A stretch of DNA of 64,000 nt, taken from the NCBI GenBank assembly GCA_004020545.1, contig SAQE01000009.1:62001-126000 (forward strand), given 5' to 3'. Below are positions 28,156 through 37,308 of this stretch, piece after piece (within the stretch, counting starts at the first letter, position 1; each line of letters begins with the position of its first letter). The position numbers and the translations under genes were made by a program. The notes under the pieces are model-generated. The model ran no database searches. It worked only from the letters and a program-made list of their open reading frames with translations, and was not told the origin of the DNA. This DNA is from Mesorhizobium sp. (GTDB taxonomy: Bacteria > Pseudomonadota > Alphaproteobacteria > Rhizobiales > Rhizobiaceae).

Positions 28156-28251
28156 GTCCCGTTCCTGCCGATCCCCTGCAATATCGGCGACAACATAGCG
28201 GCAACCCATTGAGGTCCTGTTTGGATGAGCGTTAAATTCGCTGGCCGACCT

Positions 28252-28266
28252 TTAACCCGCTATTAA
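28252..28266 (-). promoter_or_regulatory. Perfect CtrA-type site before the TadE-like pair
   Basis: TTAACCCGCTATTAA fits the CtrA consensus TTAA-N7-TTAA exactly and lies about 97 bases upstream of the pseudopilin ATG at 28155. Confidence 0.65.
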
Positions 28267-28288
28267 CGGCGCGGGCGCCGCCGGCCTC

Positions 28289-28708
28289 TCAGTGGCCGGC
28301 GTTCATTTCAGTTTCGGAAGCTCTCTCGGCGTCCGTCTTGTACGAGCTCTCGCAATAGGGCGTGCAGGACATGGTCTGGACTTCGGAGCGCCTGTAGATG
28401 CGCACCGAAGACGCGGCCTGCCGGACGACCGTCACCTGCTCGTCGATGATGGGGCTGCCGTCCGAGTCGAGCACGACCAGATTGGTGACGCCGAAACCCT
28501 TGCCGGTGAGAACGACCGTCGAGGCATCCTGCACGGAGGCGTCGGCGATTGCCGGATTGCCGATGACGATCGTATCGGCCGCGCGCGCCAACTTGACGAT
28601 CTTTGCCTGATTCATGGTGACCTCGATGCCGGCGCCGGCATTGGCTGGTATGACGAACGCGGCAATTGCCAGCAGCGCGGCAACTGAAAATGATCGCGAC
28701 AAGGTCAT
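28289..28708 (-). CDS. Secreted pilus N-domain protein (CpaC N-terminal-like)
   Basis: The 139-residue protein has a signal peptide (LSRSFSVAALLAIAAFVIPANAG) followed by a T2SS/T3SS pilus N-terminal domain: VTMNQAKIVKLARAADTIVI, NPAIADASVQD, GKGFGVTNLVVLD. This is the same module as in the secretin CpaC, but no secretin follows. It may cap or gate the pilus channel; that is inference. The ATG at 28708 is chosen for the signal peptide. It is divergent from pilA. Confidence 0.8.
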   Translation of the reverse strand: MTLSRSFSVAALLAIAAFVIPANAGAGIEVTMNQAKIVKLARAADTIVIGNPAIADASVQDASTVVLTGKGFGVTNLVVLDSDGSPIIDEQVTVVRQAASSVRIYRRSEVQTMSCTPYCESSYKTDAERASETEMNAGH

Positions 28709-28758
28709 TGATGCGCTCCGGGGCGGCAGACTGTTCAACGGAACATGAACGAGATTGG

Positions 28759-28773
28759 TGAACCAACGGTTAA
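28759..28773 (-). promoter_or_regulatory. CtrA-like site before the pilus N-domain gene
   Basis: TGAACCAACGGTTAA, read on the minus strand as TTAA-N7-TTCA, is one base off the CtrA consensus and lies about 51-65 bases before the ATG at 28708. Confidence 0.5.
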
Positions 28774-28903
28774 ACGCCGGGTGGATGCGATAAGGATTGG
28801 TCGGCTTGAGGGCCACGCGCCAGCGGGATGCGCTATTTTAGCATAGTTGCGGGCGCGCCAGAACTCCGCCCTTTTCCCTGCCTGTCGCTCCCCTCTTGGA
28901 GGT

Positions 28904-28918
28904 TTAGGCCACGGTTAA
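28904..28918 (+). promoter_or_regulatory. CtrA-like site before pilA
   Basis: TTAGGCCACGGTTAA is one base off TTAA-N7-TTAA and lies about 150 bases before the pilA ATG, in the 358-base divergent region 28709-29066 that otherwise holds no gene. CtrA activates pilA in Caulobacter crescentus. Confidence 0.55.
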
Positions 28919-29066
28919 CCAAGCAACGGGATCGGCTCCGGAAAGGAATCGGTAAGGGTGTTTATTAAGCCGATTGAAAGGGCTTCTCCGTAGATTTGCG
29001 ACATCCGATCAACCGCCAAACAGAAGTTGACGGAAGTGCTGTAACACGTGGAGTAGGAGCTCTAGA

Positions 29067-29249
29067 ATGTCTAACCTCATCGCACGTTTCGTGAAGGACG
29101 AATCCGGCGCGACCGCCATCGAATACGGTCTGATCGCTGCTCTCATCGCGCTTGCCATCATGGTCGGCGCCGGCTCGCTCGGCACCGCCCTGAACGAAAA
29201 ATTCGTGGCGATTGGCGCCGCCGTGAAAAACGCCCCGAGCGCTCCTTAA
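29067..29249 (+). CDS. pilA: Flp/Fap-type major pilin PilA
   Basis: The 60-residue prepilin has a short leader (MSNLIARFVKDESG) and the Flp motif ATAIEYGLIAALIALAIM, with cleavage expected after Gly14 and Glu at +5 then Tyr. It is the pilus subunit of the Tad system, exported and polymerised by the products of the neighbouring cpa/tad genes. A GGAG site precedes the ATG. The gene has its own terminator, allowing much higher expression than the assembly genes. Confidence 0.95.
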   Translation: MSNLIARFVKDESGATAIEYGLIAALIALAIMVGAGSLGTALNEKFVAIGAAVKNAPSAP

Positions 29250-29274
29250 TAAGGTGAAAGCGTCGTTCTCTACG

Positions 29275-29304
29275 ACAAGGGCCGCCCTTCGGTGGCCCTT
29301 GTTT
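29275..29304 (+). terminator. Terminator after pilA
   Basis: ACAAGGGCC at 29275-29283 pairs with GGCCCTTGT at 29294-29302, followed by TT and C. It lies 26 bases after the pilA stop. Confidence 0.8.
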
Positions 29305-29394
29305 CATGGCGACGGTGATTTGAATGTCCCGCCTTATCAATCGTAATACGGCGGCCTAGACGCAGCGCAAAATCTCGCCACGGGCACCGCGTCC

Positions 29395-29913
29395 ATGCTT
29401 GAAGCCGTTATCCTCGTCGTCTTTCCTTTCTGCATGCTGTTCGCGGCGATCTCCGACACGCTGTCGATGACGATCGCAAATCGCGTGCCGGTGCTGCTCC
29501 TGGCGACGTTCGCCCTGGTGGCTCCGCTGACCGGGATGGACTGGGCAACCTATGGCTGGCATTTCGCGGCCGGTGCCCTGGTGCTGGCGGTGACCTTCGG
29601 CCTGTTCGCGCTCGGCGGCATGGGCGGCGGCGACGCCAAGCTCCTGGCCGCGACTGCGGTATGGATGGGGCTCGACATCAATCTCATCGGCTATCTGGTG
29701 ACCTCGACATTGATCGGCGGCCTGCTGACGATCGCCATTCTGGCCTATCGGAAATCACCGCTTGCGATCTACACCGGCCACAACCGTTTCCTGCGTAATT
29801 TCGCCGACGAGCGGGTGGGCATTCCCTATGGCGTCGCGCTTGGGCTAGGTGGGCTCATCACCTTTCCCGATTCTCCGCTGATGGTCTGGGCGCTGAACAG
29901 GCTCATCACCTAA
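29395..29913 (+). CDS. cpaA: Prepilin peptidase CpaA/TadV
   Basis: The 172-residue membrane protein is of peptidase family A24. It has the two catalytic aspartates in the expected places: one in FAAISDTLSMTIANR (about D21) and one in the GxGD motif GMGGGDAKLL (about D83). It is the short form without the N-methylation domain, as in Tad systems. It cleaves PilA and the TadE-like leaders. It sits between pilA and cpaB. Confidence 0.92.
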   Translation: MLEAVILVVFPFCMLFAAISDTLSMTIANRVPVLLLATFALVAPLTGMDWATYGWHFAAGALVLAVTFGLFALGGMGGGDAKLLAATAVWMGLDINLIGYLVTSTLIGGLLTIAILAYRKSPLAIYTGHNRFLRNFADERVGIPYGVALGLGGLITFPDSPLMVWALNRLIT

Positions 29914-30132
29914 GGTGCATCGCGATCTTTCAGATACGGCCGGTGCGCTTTGAGTTTTTGATTTTACGCATGTCTTTGTCCCGAAACCGGTTCCCGCTTT
30001 CGGGAGGCCTGCTTTAGCTTGTCCCTTGAACAAGAGGGTTTCTCGAGCGGCGTGGCCGCCTTTTTCGTTAACGGCAAGCGGTTCCATCTAATTTGAGTAA
30101 ACCTTAAATTAATCACGATCGTAAGCATTGCA
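29914..30132. other. Intergenic region before cpaB with a partial repeat
   Basis: This gene-free stretch contains at about 29967-30012 a partial rhizobial repeat (ATGTCTTTGTCCCGAAACC and GGTTCCCGCTTTCGGGA) and at 30088-30111 an AT-rich inverted pair TAATTT...AAATTA near the cpaB promoter. Confidence 0.5.
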
Positions 30133-30147
30133 TTAACCTTGTTTTGA
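30133..30147 (+). promoter_or_regulatory. CtrA-like site before cpaB
   Basis: TTAACCTTGTTTTGA is one base off TTAA-N7-TTAA and lies 64-78 bases before the cpaB ATG, where it could control the whole cpaBCDEF-tadBC unit. Confidence 0.5.
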
Positions 30148-30210
30148 CGATTGCGGCTGCAAAGTCCGGCCTGGCGAGGTGGTTTGCCTTGAGGCGAAGG
30201 GTTCGGACGA

Positions 30211-31023
30211 ATGCCAGCATCCCGACTGATTATTCTGGGCGTGGCGGTGGCCGCGGCGGGCGGCGCGGGTTATGTCGCAAAAAACATGGTAGCGGCGCCG
30301 CCGCCCCAGGTCGTCCTCGACGCTCCCAAGGAACCGGCGATCGCGCTGCAGGACGTGCTGGTGTTGTCCGGCGACGTTGCGATGGGCAGCCAGCTCGACA
30401 ACAACATCGGCTGGGAGCAGTGGCCGGCCAGCGGCGTCAACGCCAATTTCATCACCCGTGCCGCTGAGCCGGACGCGCTCGAAAAGCTCAAGGGTTCGGT
30501 CGCCCGCGTGGCCATGTATACGGGCGAGCCGCTGCGGCGCTCCAAACTGGTCGGCGAAGGGCAGAGCTTTATGTCGTCGATCCTGCCGTCCGGCATGCGC
30601 GCCGTGGCGACCGCGATATCGGCTGATACGTCGGCCGGCGGCTTCATCCTGCCCAACGATTTCGTCGACGTCATCATGACCCGGCGCTCGGACACCGGCA
30701 ACGGCGGCAGCGGCTTCAGCACCGAGACCATCCTCAAGAACATCCGCGTCCTGGCCATCGACCAGACCATCCAGGAGGACGAAGAGGGCAAGAAGACCAG
30801 GGTCGGCCAGACCGCGACGCTGGAACTGACGCCGCAGCAGGCCGAGATCATCACGGTGGCGCAGCAGATGGCGGACCGCCTGACATTGGCGCTGCGCCCG
30901 ATCGTGGACACGAATGAGAAGAACCTGGGCGAGGCCGACTATCTGGTGAACGGCAACGGCCGGCGCGGCACGGTGCGGTTGATCAAGTCGGGCGAAGTTT
31001 CCGAAGTGGGAGCAAGGAAATGA
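30211..31023 (+). CDS. cpaB: Flp pilus assembly protein CpaB/RcpC
   Basis: The 270-residue protein has an N-terminal membrane anchor (LIILGVAVAAAGGAGYVA), an SAF-type domain (about 45-110, DVLVLSGDVAMGSQL) and the RcpC core (LPSGMRAVATAISADTSAGG, DVIMTRR). CpaB works in the periplasm with the CpaC secretin. GAAGGG precedes the ATG. Its stop overlaps the cpaC start by ATGA. Confidence 0.92.
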   Translation: MPASRLIILGVAVAAAGGAGYVAKNMVAAPPPQVVLDAPKEPAIALQDVLVLSGDVAMGSQLDNNIGWEQWPASGVNANFITRAAEPDALEKLKGSVARVAMYTGEPLRRSKLVGEGQSFMSSILPSGMRAVATAISADTSAGGFILPNDFVDVIMTRRSDTGNGGSGFSTETILKNIRVLAIDQTIQEDEEGKKTRVGQTATLELTPQQAEIITVAQQMADRLTLALRPIVDTNEKNLGEADYLVNGNGRRGTVRLIKSGEVSEVGARK

Positions 31024-32552
31024 GGCTAAACGGTAAACTGCCCGTCATGGCGGCAGCGGCAATCGGCCTGTTCCTGCTCGGCACCAATGCACCTGGCCTC
31101 GTCGAGGCCAAGGCCGCGAACAGGGCGGCAGGCGTGACGGCCTCGGTTGCCACGCAGCGCGTCAAGCTCGGTCTCAACAAGTCGGTGGTCATCGATCTGC
31201 CGAACGACGCCTACGACATCCTCGTCGCCAATCCGGCGGTCGCGGATGCGGTCACGCGCACGGCGCGCCGCATCTATCTGTTCGGCAAGGCGGTCGGCGA
31301 AACCAATATCTTCGTCTTCGGCCCCAATGGCGAACAGATAGCCAGCCTCGACCTGGCGGTCGAACGCGACGTCGCCGGACTGGAAGACTATCTCAAGCGC
31401 TTCCTCCCGACGTCGCAGATCAAGGTCGAGCTGCTGAACGACAACGTGATCCTCACCGGCAACGTGGACACACCGCTCGACGCCAAGCGCGCCGTCGACC
31501 TGGCCACCATCTTCGTCTCGGGCGGTGAAGCGACGACCGGCCAATATTCGCAGACGGCCGCCGGCGGCTCGGCCAACGGCGGCGTCGACATCAACAATCC
31601 CGACGCCGAACGCCGTGTCTCCAAGATCGTCAATCTGCTGCAGATCATCGGCGACGACCAAGTGACGTTGAAGGTGACGGTGGCGGAAGTCAGCCGCTCG
31701 GTGATGAAGCAGCTCGGCGTCAACATGGTCGGCAGCGGCGGCAGCAACGGCATTTCCTGGGGCGCGCTGAGCAGCCCGAACTACGGATTGGGAAAGCCTT
31801 TGTCGCAATACTCAGGGGCTTCGATCGCTACTTCTTCGCTTCAATCGTACATAAACGCGATGGAGCAGAGTGGTGTCATGAAGACGCTGGCCGAGCCGAC
31901 GCTGACCGCAGTCTCAGGCGAAAAGGCAACGTTCAAGGTTGGCGGCGAATTCAACCTGATCACAAGCCGAACGAGCAACGTCTCAACTGACAACCAGACG
32001 GGACAGATAACCTATTCCAACGAGCGCCTCGAATATGGAATTGGGCTCGAATTCCAACCCGTGGTGCTCTCAGCTGGTCGCATCAGCCTCAAAGTCAGAA
32101 CCTCTGTTTCAGAACCCACGGCGGAAGGCGCAACGACACTTGAATCAGCTGGGGCGTTGCCCGGCACGACCGTGCTATCGATCCGCAAGCGTCTGGCTGA
32201 CACCACAGTCGAATTACCCTCTGGCGGCTCGATGATGATCGCAGGCCTCGTAAGGGATGACGTCAGACAGGCGGTTTCCGGACTGCCCGGCCTGACCAAG
32301 ATCCCGGTCCTGGGCACGCTCTTCCGCAGCCGCGACTTCGTGCGCAACGAGAGCGAGCTCGTCATCCTCATCACGCCCTATCTGGCGCGGCCGGTGGCGC
32401 GCAACGAACTGGCAAAGCCCGACGACAATTTCAATCCCCCGAGCGATGGCGCCGGCATGTTCCTCGGCCGTGTCAATCGCGTTTACGGCACCATGCAGAC
32501 CGATAGGCCAGCGGGCCGTTACCACGGCGTCGTCGGCTTCATCTACAAATGA
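31020..32552 (+). CDS. cpaC: Outer-membrane secretin CpaC/RcpA
   Basis: The 510-residue secretin has a signal peptide, a pilus N-domain (LNKSVVIDLPNDAYDILVAN), a BON-like region (about 115-155) and a C-terminal secretin domain ending VSGLPGLTKIPVLGTLFRS and ELVILITPYLARPV. It forms the outer-membrane channel for the Tad pilus. The middle part (about 31800-32240) uses noticeably less GC-rich codons than the flanks. It overlaps both cpaB and cpaD by four bases. Confidence 0.94.
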   Translation: MRLNGKLPVMAAAAIGLFLLGTNAPGLVEAKAANRAAGVTASVATQRVKLGLNKSVVIDLPNDAYDILVANPAVADAVTRTARRIYLFGKAVGETNIFVFGPNGEQIASLDLAVERDVAGLEDYLKRFLPTSQIKVELLNDNVILTGNVDTPLDAKRAVDLATIFVSGGEATTGQYSQTAAGGSANGGVDINNPDAERRVSKIVNLLQIIGDDQVTLKVTVAEVSRSVMKQLGVNMVGSGGSNGISWGALSSPNYGLGKPLSQYSGASIATSSLQSYINAMEQSGVMKTLAEPTLTAVSGEKATFKVGGEFNLITSRTSNVSTDNQTGQITYSNERLEYGIGLEFQPVVLSAGRISLKVRTSVSEPTAEGATTLESAGALPGTTVLSIRKRLADTTVELPSGGSMMIAGLVRDDVRQAVSGLPGLTKIPVLGTLFRSRDFVRNESELVILITPYLARPVARNELAKPDDNFNPPSDGAGMFLGRVNRVYGTMQTDRPAGRYHGVVGFIYK

Positions 32553-33307
32553 GCGGGAAAGCGGACATGTCTCAGTCAGCATCTAAGGCCATCACGATCG
32601 CGGCGGCAGGATCGGGCCGCGAGCGGATCCGCCGGTCTGTCGTCCCGGCCCTGGCGATCGCGCTTGCGGCCTCGCTCGCCGGCTGCGCCAGCTGGCACCG
32701 CGACAGCGTCACGGTCGGCGCCATACCGGACGACTATCGCACCAATCATCCCATCGTCATCGCCGAGAAGAACCAGAAGATCGACCTGCCTGTCGGCGCC
32801 GGCGATCGCGGCATGACCGGCGCCCAGCGCGACACGCTTCTTGGTTTCCTCGGCGGCTATGACAGGAGCGCCGCCCCATCGCTTACCATCGCGATCCCGA
32901 GAGGGGCCGCCAACGAAGTGGCGGCGCTGGTGGCGGGTCGAGATTTCGCCAGGGTTGCCGCGGCCGCCGGCGTCAGGCGCGACCGGATCGTCATGACATC
33001 CTATCAGTCGGCCGTGCCCGAGGCCTCGGCGCCGATCCGTGTCGCCTTCGTCGCGGTGAGAGCGCAGACCGACAAATGCGGGCGCTGGCCGGATGACCTG
33101 CTGCAGACCTCGGAAAACCGGCACTATGCCGATTTCGGCTGCTCCTATCAGAACAACCTTGCCGCTCAGATGGCCAATCCCAACGATCTGCTCGGGCCGC
33201 GCAAGCAGTCCGATATCGACGCCGAAAATCGCGGCGCGGTGATCGACCTTTATCGCTCGAGAGGCATTTCGAACGAGTTCCTCGGCAATTCGGAAGTGAC
33301 ATACTGA
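32549..33307 (+). CDS. cpaD: Pilus lipoprotein CpaD
   Basis: The 252-residue protein has a lipoprotein signal with lipobox LAGC (about C46, in AASLAGCASWHRD) and CpaD family words YRTNHPIVIAEK, PNDLLGPRKQSD. CpaD is an outer-membrane lipoprotein supporting the CpaC secretin. The first ATG (overlapping the cpaC stop as ATGA) leaves a rather long n-region; a later start at residue 7 is possible. Confidence 0.9.
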   Translation: MSGKADMSQSASKAITIAAAGSGRERIRRSVVPALAIALAASLAGCASWHRDSVTVGAIPDDYRTNHPIVIAEKNQKIDLPVGAGDRGMTGAQRDTLLGFLGGYDRSAAPSLTIAIPRGAANEVAALVAGRDFARVAAAAGVRRDRIVMTSYQSAVPEASAPIRVAFVAVRAQTDKCGRWPDDLLQTSENRHYADFGCSYQNNLAAQMANPNDLLGPRKQSDIDAENRGAVIDLYRSRGISNEFLGNSEVTY

Positions 33308-33330
33308 GCCGCGCCGATGACGGAAAGAGC

Positions 33331-34620
33331 ATGACGATGAGCAACCTCGCCTACGACACGCCCTCGGATGCCGGCGATCTTTCGCAGCAGGACATTGTGG
33401 CCATGCAGGCGCTGCGTCCGGTGCCGCGCATCTCGATCCAGGCCTTCTGCGAGACCGAGGGCGTCGCCAACCCCATCGAGCGCGCCGGCGAGGATCGCCG
33501 CATGGCCAAGGCCCATCTCAAGGTTCATATGGGCGGCATCGCCACCGCGATCGAATTCTACCAGTCGGCGCCGACACCCAACCTGATCCTGCTGGAATCG
33601 CGCAGCGAGCCGAAACAGCTGCTCGAGCAACTCGCTCAGCTCGCGGAACATTGCGATCCGTCTTCGAAGGTCGTGGTTGTCGGCCACTACAACGATGTCG
33701 GCCTCTACCGCGAACTCATCCGCTCCGGCATTTCCGAATATGTCATCGCGCCGGTCTCGATGACCGATATCGTCAGCGTCGTATCGTCGATCTTCGTCGA
33801 TCCCGAGTCCGATCCGATCGGCCGCTCTATCGCCTTCGTCGGCGCCAAGGGCGGCGTCGGCTCCTCGACGATCGCTCACAACGTCGCGTGGGCGATGTCG
33901 TCATTGTTCAAGTCGGAAGTCGTCGTCGCCGATCTCGACCTCGCTTTCGGCACCGCCAACATCAACTTCGACCAGGATCCCGCGCAGGGTATCGCCGAGG
34001 CGGTGTTTTCGCCCGAGCGGGTCGATGAGGTTTATCTCGACCGGCTGCTCGCGCAATGCGCCGAGCATTTGTCCCTGCTCGCGGCACCCTCCACGCTCGA
34101 GCGCGTCTACGATTTCGATGCGGACGCCTTCGCGCAGATCATTGAAACGGCGCAGCGCAGCGCGCCTTTGCTCGTGCTTGATGTCCCTCATATCTGGAGC
34201 GGATGGAGCAAGAGCACGCTGATCAAGGCCGATGAGATCGTCATCACGGCCACGCCCGAACTCGCCAATCTGCGCAACACCAAGAATATGGTGGATGTCC
34301 TGAAGCGGCTGCGTCCGAACGACCCGCCGCCGAAGCTGATCATCAACCAGGCAGGCGTTCCGAAGCGGCCGGAGATCGCGGCATCGGATTTTTCCGAACC
34401 GCTCGGCATCACGCCCATGGCGGTGATCAATTTCGAGCCTCTGCTGTTCGGCAACGCGGCCAACAACGGCCGCATGCTTGGCGAGATGGACGCCAAGAGT
34501 CCGGTCGTCGGCACGATCAACGAAATCGCGCATGTGCTGACCGGACGCAGCGAGATCAAGACGAAGAAGAGGGCCGGGCTGGGTTCCATCCTCGGCAAGC
34601 TGTCGCGCAACAAGAAGTGA
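33331..34620 (+). CDS. cpaE: Pilus assembly ATPase-like protein CpaE/TadZ
   Basis: The 429-residue protein has an N-terminal receiver-like domain (about 60-160) lacking an obvious phospho-acceptor and a ParA/MinD-type ATPase domain with deviant Walker A GAKGGVGSST at 171-180 and VVADLDLAFGTANINFD. CpaE/TadZ places the Tad machine at the pole. GGAAAG precedes the ATG; M3 is an alternative start. Confidence 0.93.
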   Translation: MTMSNLAYDTPSDAGDLSQQDIVAMQALRPVPRISIQAFCETEGVANPIERAGEDRRMAKAHLKVHMGGIATAIEFYQSAPTPNLILLESRSEPKQLLEQLAQLAEHCDPSSKVVVVGHYNDVGLYRELIRSGISEYVIAPVSMTDIVSVVSSIFVDPESDPIGRSIAFVGAKGGVGSSTIAHNVAWAMSSLFKSEVVVADLDLAFGTANINFDQDPAQGIAEAVFSPERVDEVYLDRLLAQCAEHLSLLAAPSTLERVYDFDADAFAQIIETAQRSAPLLVLDVPHIWSGWSKSTLIKADEIVITATPELANLRNTKNMVDVLKRLRPNDPPPKLIINQAGVPKRPEIAASDFSEPLGITPMAVINFEPLLFGNAANNGRMLGEMDAKSPVVGTINEIAHVLTGRSEIKTKKRAGLGSILGKLSRNKK

Positions 34621-34650
34621 CGCTCATGGGGCGGTATCGGGTAGTCGATC

Positions 34651-36150
34651 ATGTTTGGTAAAAGAGGCAAAGACGACGGCAACCGGGCAGCTCCCGAATT
34701 CCGTCCGCCGGCACCTCCTCCCGCCGCTCCCGTTTCGACCGGGACGATGGCTATCGATCGGCCGGCCGCGCCGGCACCCAGCACGCCTGCTGCGTCGCCC
34801 GCCCGCCGTCCGGTCGAGGCGCCGCCGATGGCGCCCGAGCCGCCAAGGAGGGTCCAGCGCGAGCGCAGCGAGACCTATTACGACACCAAGAGTCAGGTGT
34901 TTTCCGCGCTGATCGACACGATCGACCTGTCGCAACTCGCCAAGCTCGATCCCGAAAGCGCGCGCGAGGAAATCCGCGACATCGTCAACGACATCATCGC
35001 GATCAAGAACTTCGCGATGTCGATCTCCGAGCAGGAAGAGCTGCTCGAGGACATCTGCAACGACGTGCTCGGCTATGGTCCGCTGGAGCCGTTGCTCGCG
35101 CGCGACGACATTGCCGATATCATGGTCAACGGCTCCAAGAACGTCTACATCGAGGTCAATGGCAAGGTCGAACAGACCGGCATCCGCTTTCGCGACAATC
35201 AGCAGCTGCTCAACATCTGCCAGCGCATCGTCAGCCAGGTCGGCCGCCGCGTCGACGAATCGAGCCCGATCTGCGACGCGCGTCTGCCCGACGGTTCGCG
35301 CGTCAATGTGATCGCGCCGCCGCTCTCGCTCGATGGCACCGCGCTCACCATCCGCAAGTTCAAGAAGGACAAGCTGACGCTCGACCAGCTTGTCAAGTTC
35401 GGCGCCATCTCGCCGCAGGGCGCGGAGATCCTCAAGATCATCGGCCGCGTCCGCTGCAATGTCGTCATCTCGGGCGGTACCGGCTCGGGCAAGACGACGC
35501 TGCTCAACTGCCTGACCAACTACATCGATCGCGAGGAACGCGTCATCACCTGCGAGGACTCGGCCGAGTTGCAACTGCAGCAGCCGCATGTGGTCCGTCT
35601 CGAAACCAGGCCGCCCAATCTCGAGGGCGAAGGCGAGGTGACGATGCGCGACCTCGTCAAGAACTGCCTGCGCATGCGGCCCGAACGGATCATCGTCGGC
35701 GAGGTGCGCGGACCGGAAGTGTTCGACCTTCTGCAGGCCATGAACACCGGCCATGACGGTTCGATGGGAACGATCCACTCCAACAGTCCGCGCGAGTGCC
35801 TGAACCGTATCGAATCGATGATAGCCATGGGCGGCTACTCGCTGCCGCAGAGGACCGTGCGCGAGATCGTCGTCGGCTCGGTCGACGTGATCATCCAGGC
35901 GGCTCGCCTGCGCGATGGCTCGCGCCGCATCACCCACATCACCGAGGTGATCGGCATGGAAGGCGACGTCATCATCACCCAGGATATCGTCCTCTACAAC
36001 ATCAAGGGCGAAGACGCGAACGGCCGTCTGATCGGAGAGCATGTCTCCACCGGCATCGGCCGGCCGCATTTCTGGGATCGCGCCCGCTACTATGGCGAGG
36101 AGCAGCGCCTCGCCAACGCGCTCGAGGCAATGGAGAAACGCGCTGACTAG
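34651..36150 (+). CDS. cpaF: Tad pilus secretion ATPase CpaF/TadA
   Basis: The 499-residue type II/IV secretion ATPase powers pilus assembly and retraction. It has a proline-rich N-terminal tail (about 15-65), Walker A GGTGSGKT at 275-282, an Asp box ([11 protein letters not shown]), Walker B ([14 protein letters not shown]) and a His box ([14 protein letters not shown]). Its TAG stop is fused to an intergenic repeat. Confidence 0.96.
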   Translation: MFGKRGKDDGNRAAPEFRPPAPPPAAPVSTGTMAIDRPAAPAPSTPAASPARRPVEAPPMAPEPPRRVQRERSETYYDTKSQVFSALIDTIDLSQLAKLDPESAREEIRDIVNDIIAIKNFAMSISEQEELLEDICNDVLGYGPLEPLLARDDIADIMVNGSKNVYIEVNGKVEQTGIRFRDNQQLLNICQRIVSQVGRRVDESSPICDARLPDGSRVNVIAPPLSLDGTALTIRKFKKDKLTLDQLVKFGAISPQGAEILKIIGRVRCNVVISGGTGSGKTTLLNCLTNYIDREERVITCEDSAELQLQQPHVVRLETRPPNLEGEGEVTMRDLVKNCLRMRPERIIVGEVRGPEVFDLLQAMNTGHDGSMGTIHSNSPRECLNRIESMIAMGGYSLPQRTVREIVVGSVDVIIQAARLRDGSRRITHITEVIGMEGDVIITQDIVLYNIKGEDANGRLIGEHVSTGIGRPHFWDRARYYGEEQRLANALEAMEKRAD

Positions 36151-36252
36151 AGCAATTCCAGGAAAAGTGCGTAGCGGTTTTCCGTCCGGAATTGCGTAAA
36201 AACAAATACTTAGAGCGGGTCAGCGCTTCTATAAAAAGCTGAACCGCTCTAG
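36149..36252. repeat. Rhizobial intergenic repeat, full copy
   Basis: AGAGCAATTCCAGGAAAAGT, then CGGTTTTCCGTCCGGAATTG, then an inverted AGAGCGG...CCGCTCT arm ending near 36252. The element starts inside the cpaF TAG stop codon and fills most of the gap to tadB. Confidence 0.85.
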
Positions 36253-36281
36253 TGCATCTGGAGGTGTAGGGGCCCCGATCG

Positions 36282-37295
36282 ATGTTCGGAATTGACACCA
36301 CGGTTCTGGCTTTCGTCGTGCTCGCCGGCTTCAGCGCCGGCGCGATGGCCTATGCTTTCCTGTTCACGCGCATCGATAACGAAAAGCAGGCCGGCAAGCG
36401 GCTTGAGACGATCAAGACGGCCGAGACCGACAGGTCGGTGGTGAAGGCCTCGCGCGATCGGGCGGTGGAGGCGGTCAAGCGGCGCAAAACCCTCCAGGAT
36501 TCGCTCAAGCAGCTCGATGAAAAGCAGAAAACCAACGACCGCAACGTCAAGAAACCGCCGCTGAGGGCCCAGATCCGCCAGGCTGGCATGACGGTTTCCA
36601 TCGAGCGCTTCTACGTCTACTCGGTGATCTGCGGCATCGTCCTGACAGTCCTTGCCTATCTTGCCGGCGCGCCGCTGTTTGCGCTGCCGGGCGCTCTGCT
36701 GGCTGGCGCCTTCGGCCTGCCGCGATGGTTCGTCTCGTTTCGCCGCGCGCGCCGGGTGAAGGCTTTCCTGGAGGAGTTCCCGAATGCCCTCGACATTATC
36801 GTGCGCGCGGTCAAGTCGGGCCTGCCGCTGAACGACGCGATCCGCCTGATCGCCAATGAATCTCCCGAGCCCGTCCGGGCCGAGTTTCGCCGCATTGTCG
36901 ATTCCCAGCAGATGGGCCTGTCCATCCCCGATGCCACCTTGCGCATGTCCGAGACCATGCCGTGCACCGAGGCGGGCTTCTTCGGCATCGTCATTCAGAT
37001 CCAGTCGCAGGCCGGCGGCAACCTCTCCGAGGCGCTGGGCAACCTTTCGCGCGTGCTGCGCGACCGCAAGAAGATGAAGGCCAAGGTGCAGGCGCTGTCG
37101 ATGGAAGCGAAGGCGTCCGCCGTCATCATCGGCGCCTTGCCGTTCGTCGTCGCCTTTCTCGTCTATCTTTCGAGCCCGAACTACATCATGCCGCTGTTCA
37201 CCACGAGCGTCGGCAACCTGATCCTCGGCTGCTCCGGCGTCTGGATGTCGATCGGCATCCTGGTGATGCGCAAGATGATGAATTTCGAAGTGTAG
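36282..37295 (+). CDS. tadB: Tad pilus inner-membrane platform protein TadB
   Basis: The 337-residue protein has a GspF/T2SSF domain (about 165-300) with VRAVKSGLPLNDAIRLIA and QIQSQAGGNLSEALGNLS, and four predicted membrane helices near 5-25, 105-145, 280-300 and 310-330. With TadC it forms the inner-membrane core contacted by CpaF. It is followed 13 bases later by tadC. Confidence 0.93.
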   Translation: MFGIDTTVLAFVVLAGFSAGAMAYAFLFTRIDNEKQAGKRLETIKTAETDRSVVKASRDRAVEAVKRRKTLQDSLKQLDEKQKTNDRNVKKPPLRAQIRQAGMTVSIERFYVYSVICGIVLTVLAYLAGAPLFALPGALLAGAFGLPRWFVSFRRARRVKAFLEEFPNALDIIVRAVKSGLPLNDAIRLIANESPEPVRAEFRRIVDSQQMGLSIPDATLRMSETMPCTEAGFFGIVIQIQSQAGGNLSEALGNLSRVLRDRKKMKAKVQALSMEAKASAVIIGALPFVVAFLVYLSSPNYIMPLFTTSVGNLILGCSGVWMSIGILVMRKMMNFEV

Positions 37296-37308
37296 GGACG
37301 CGGATCCA

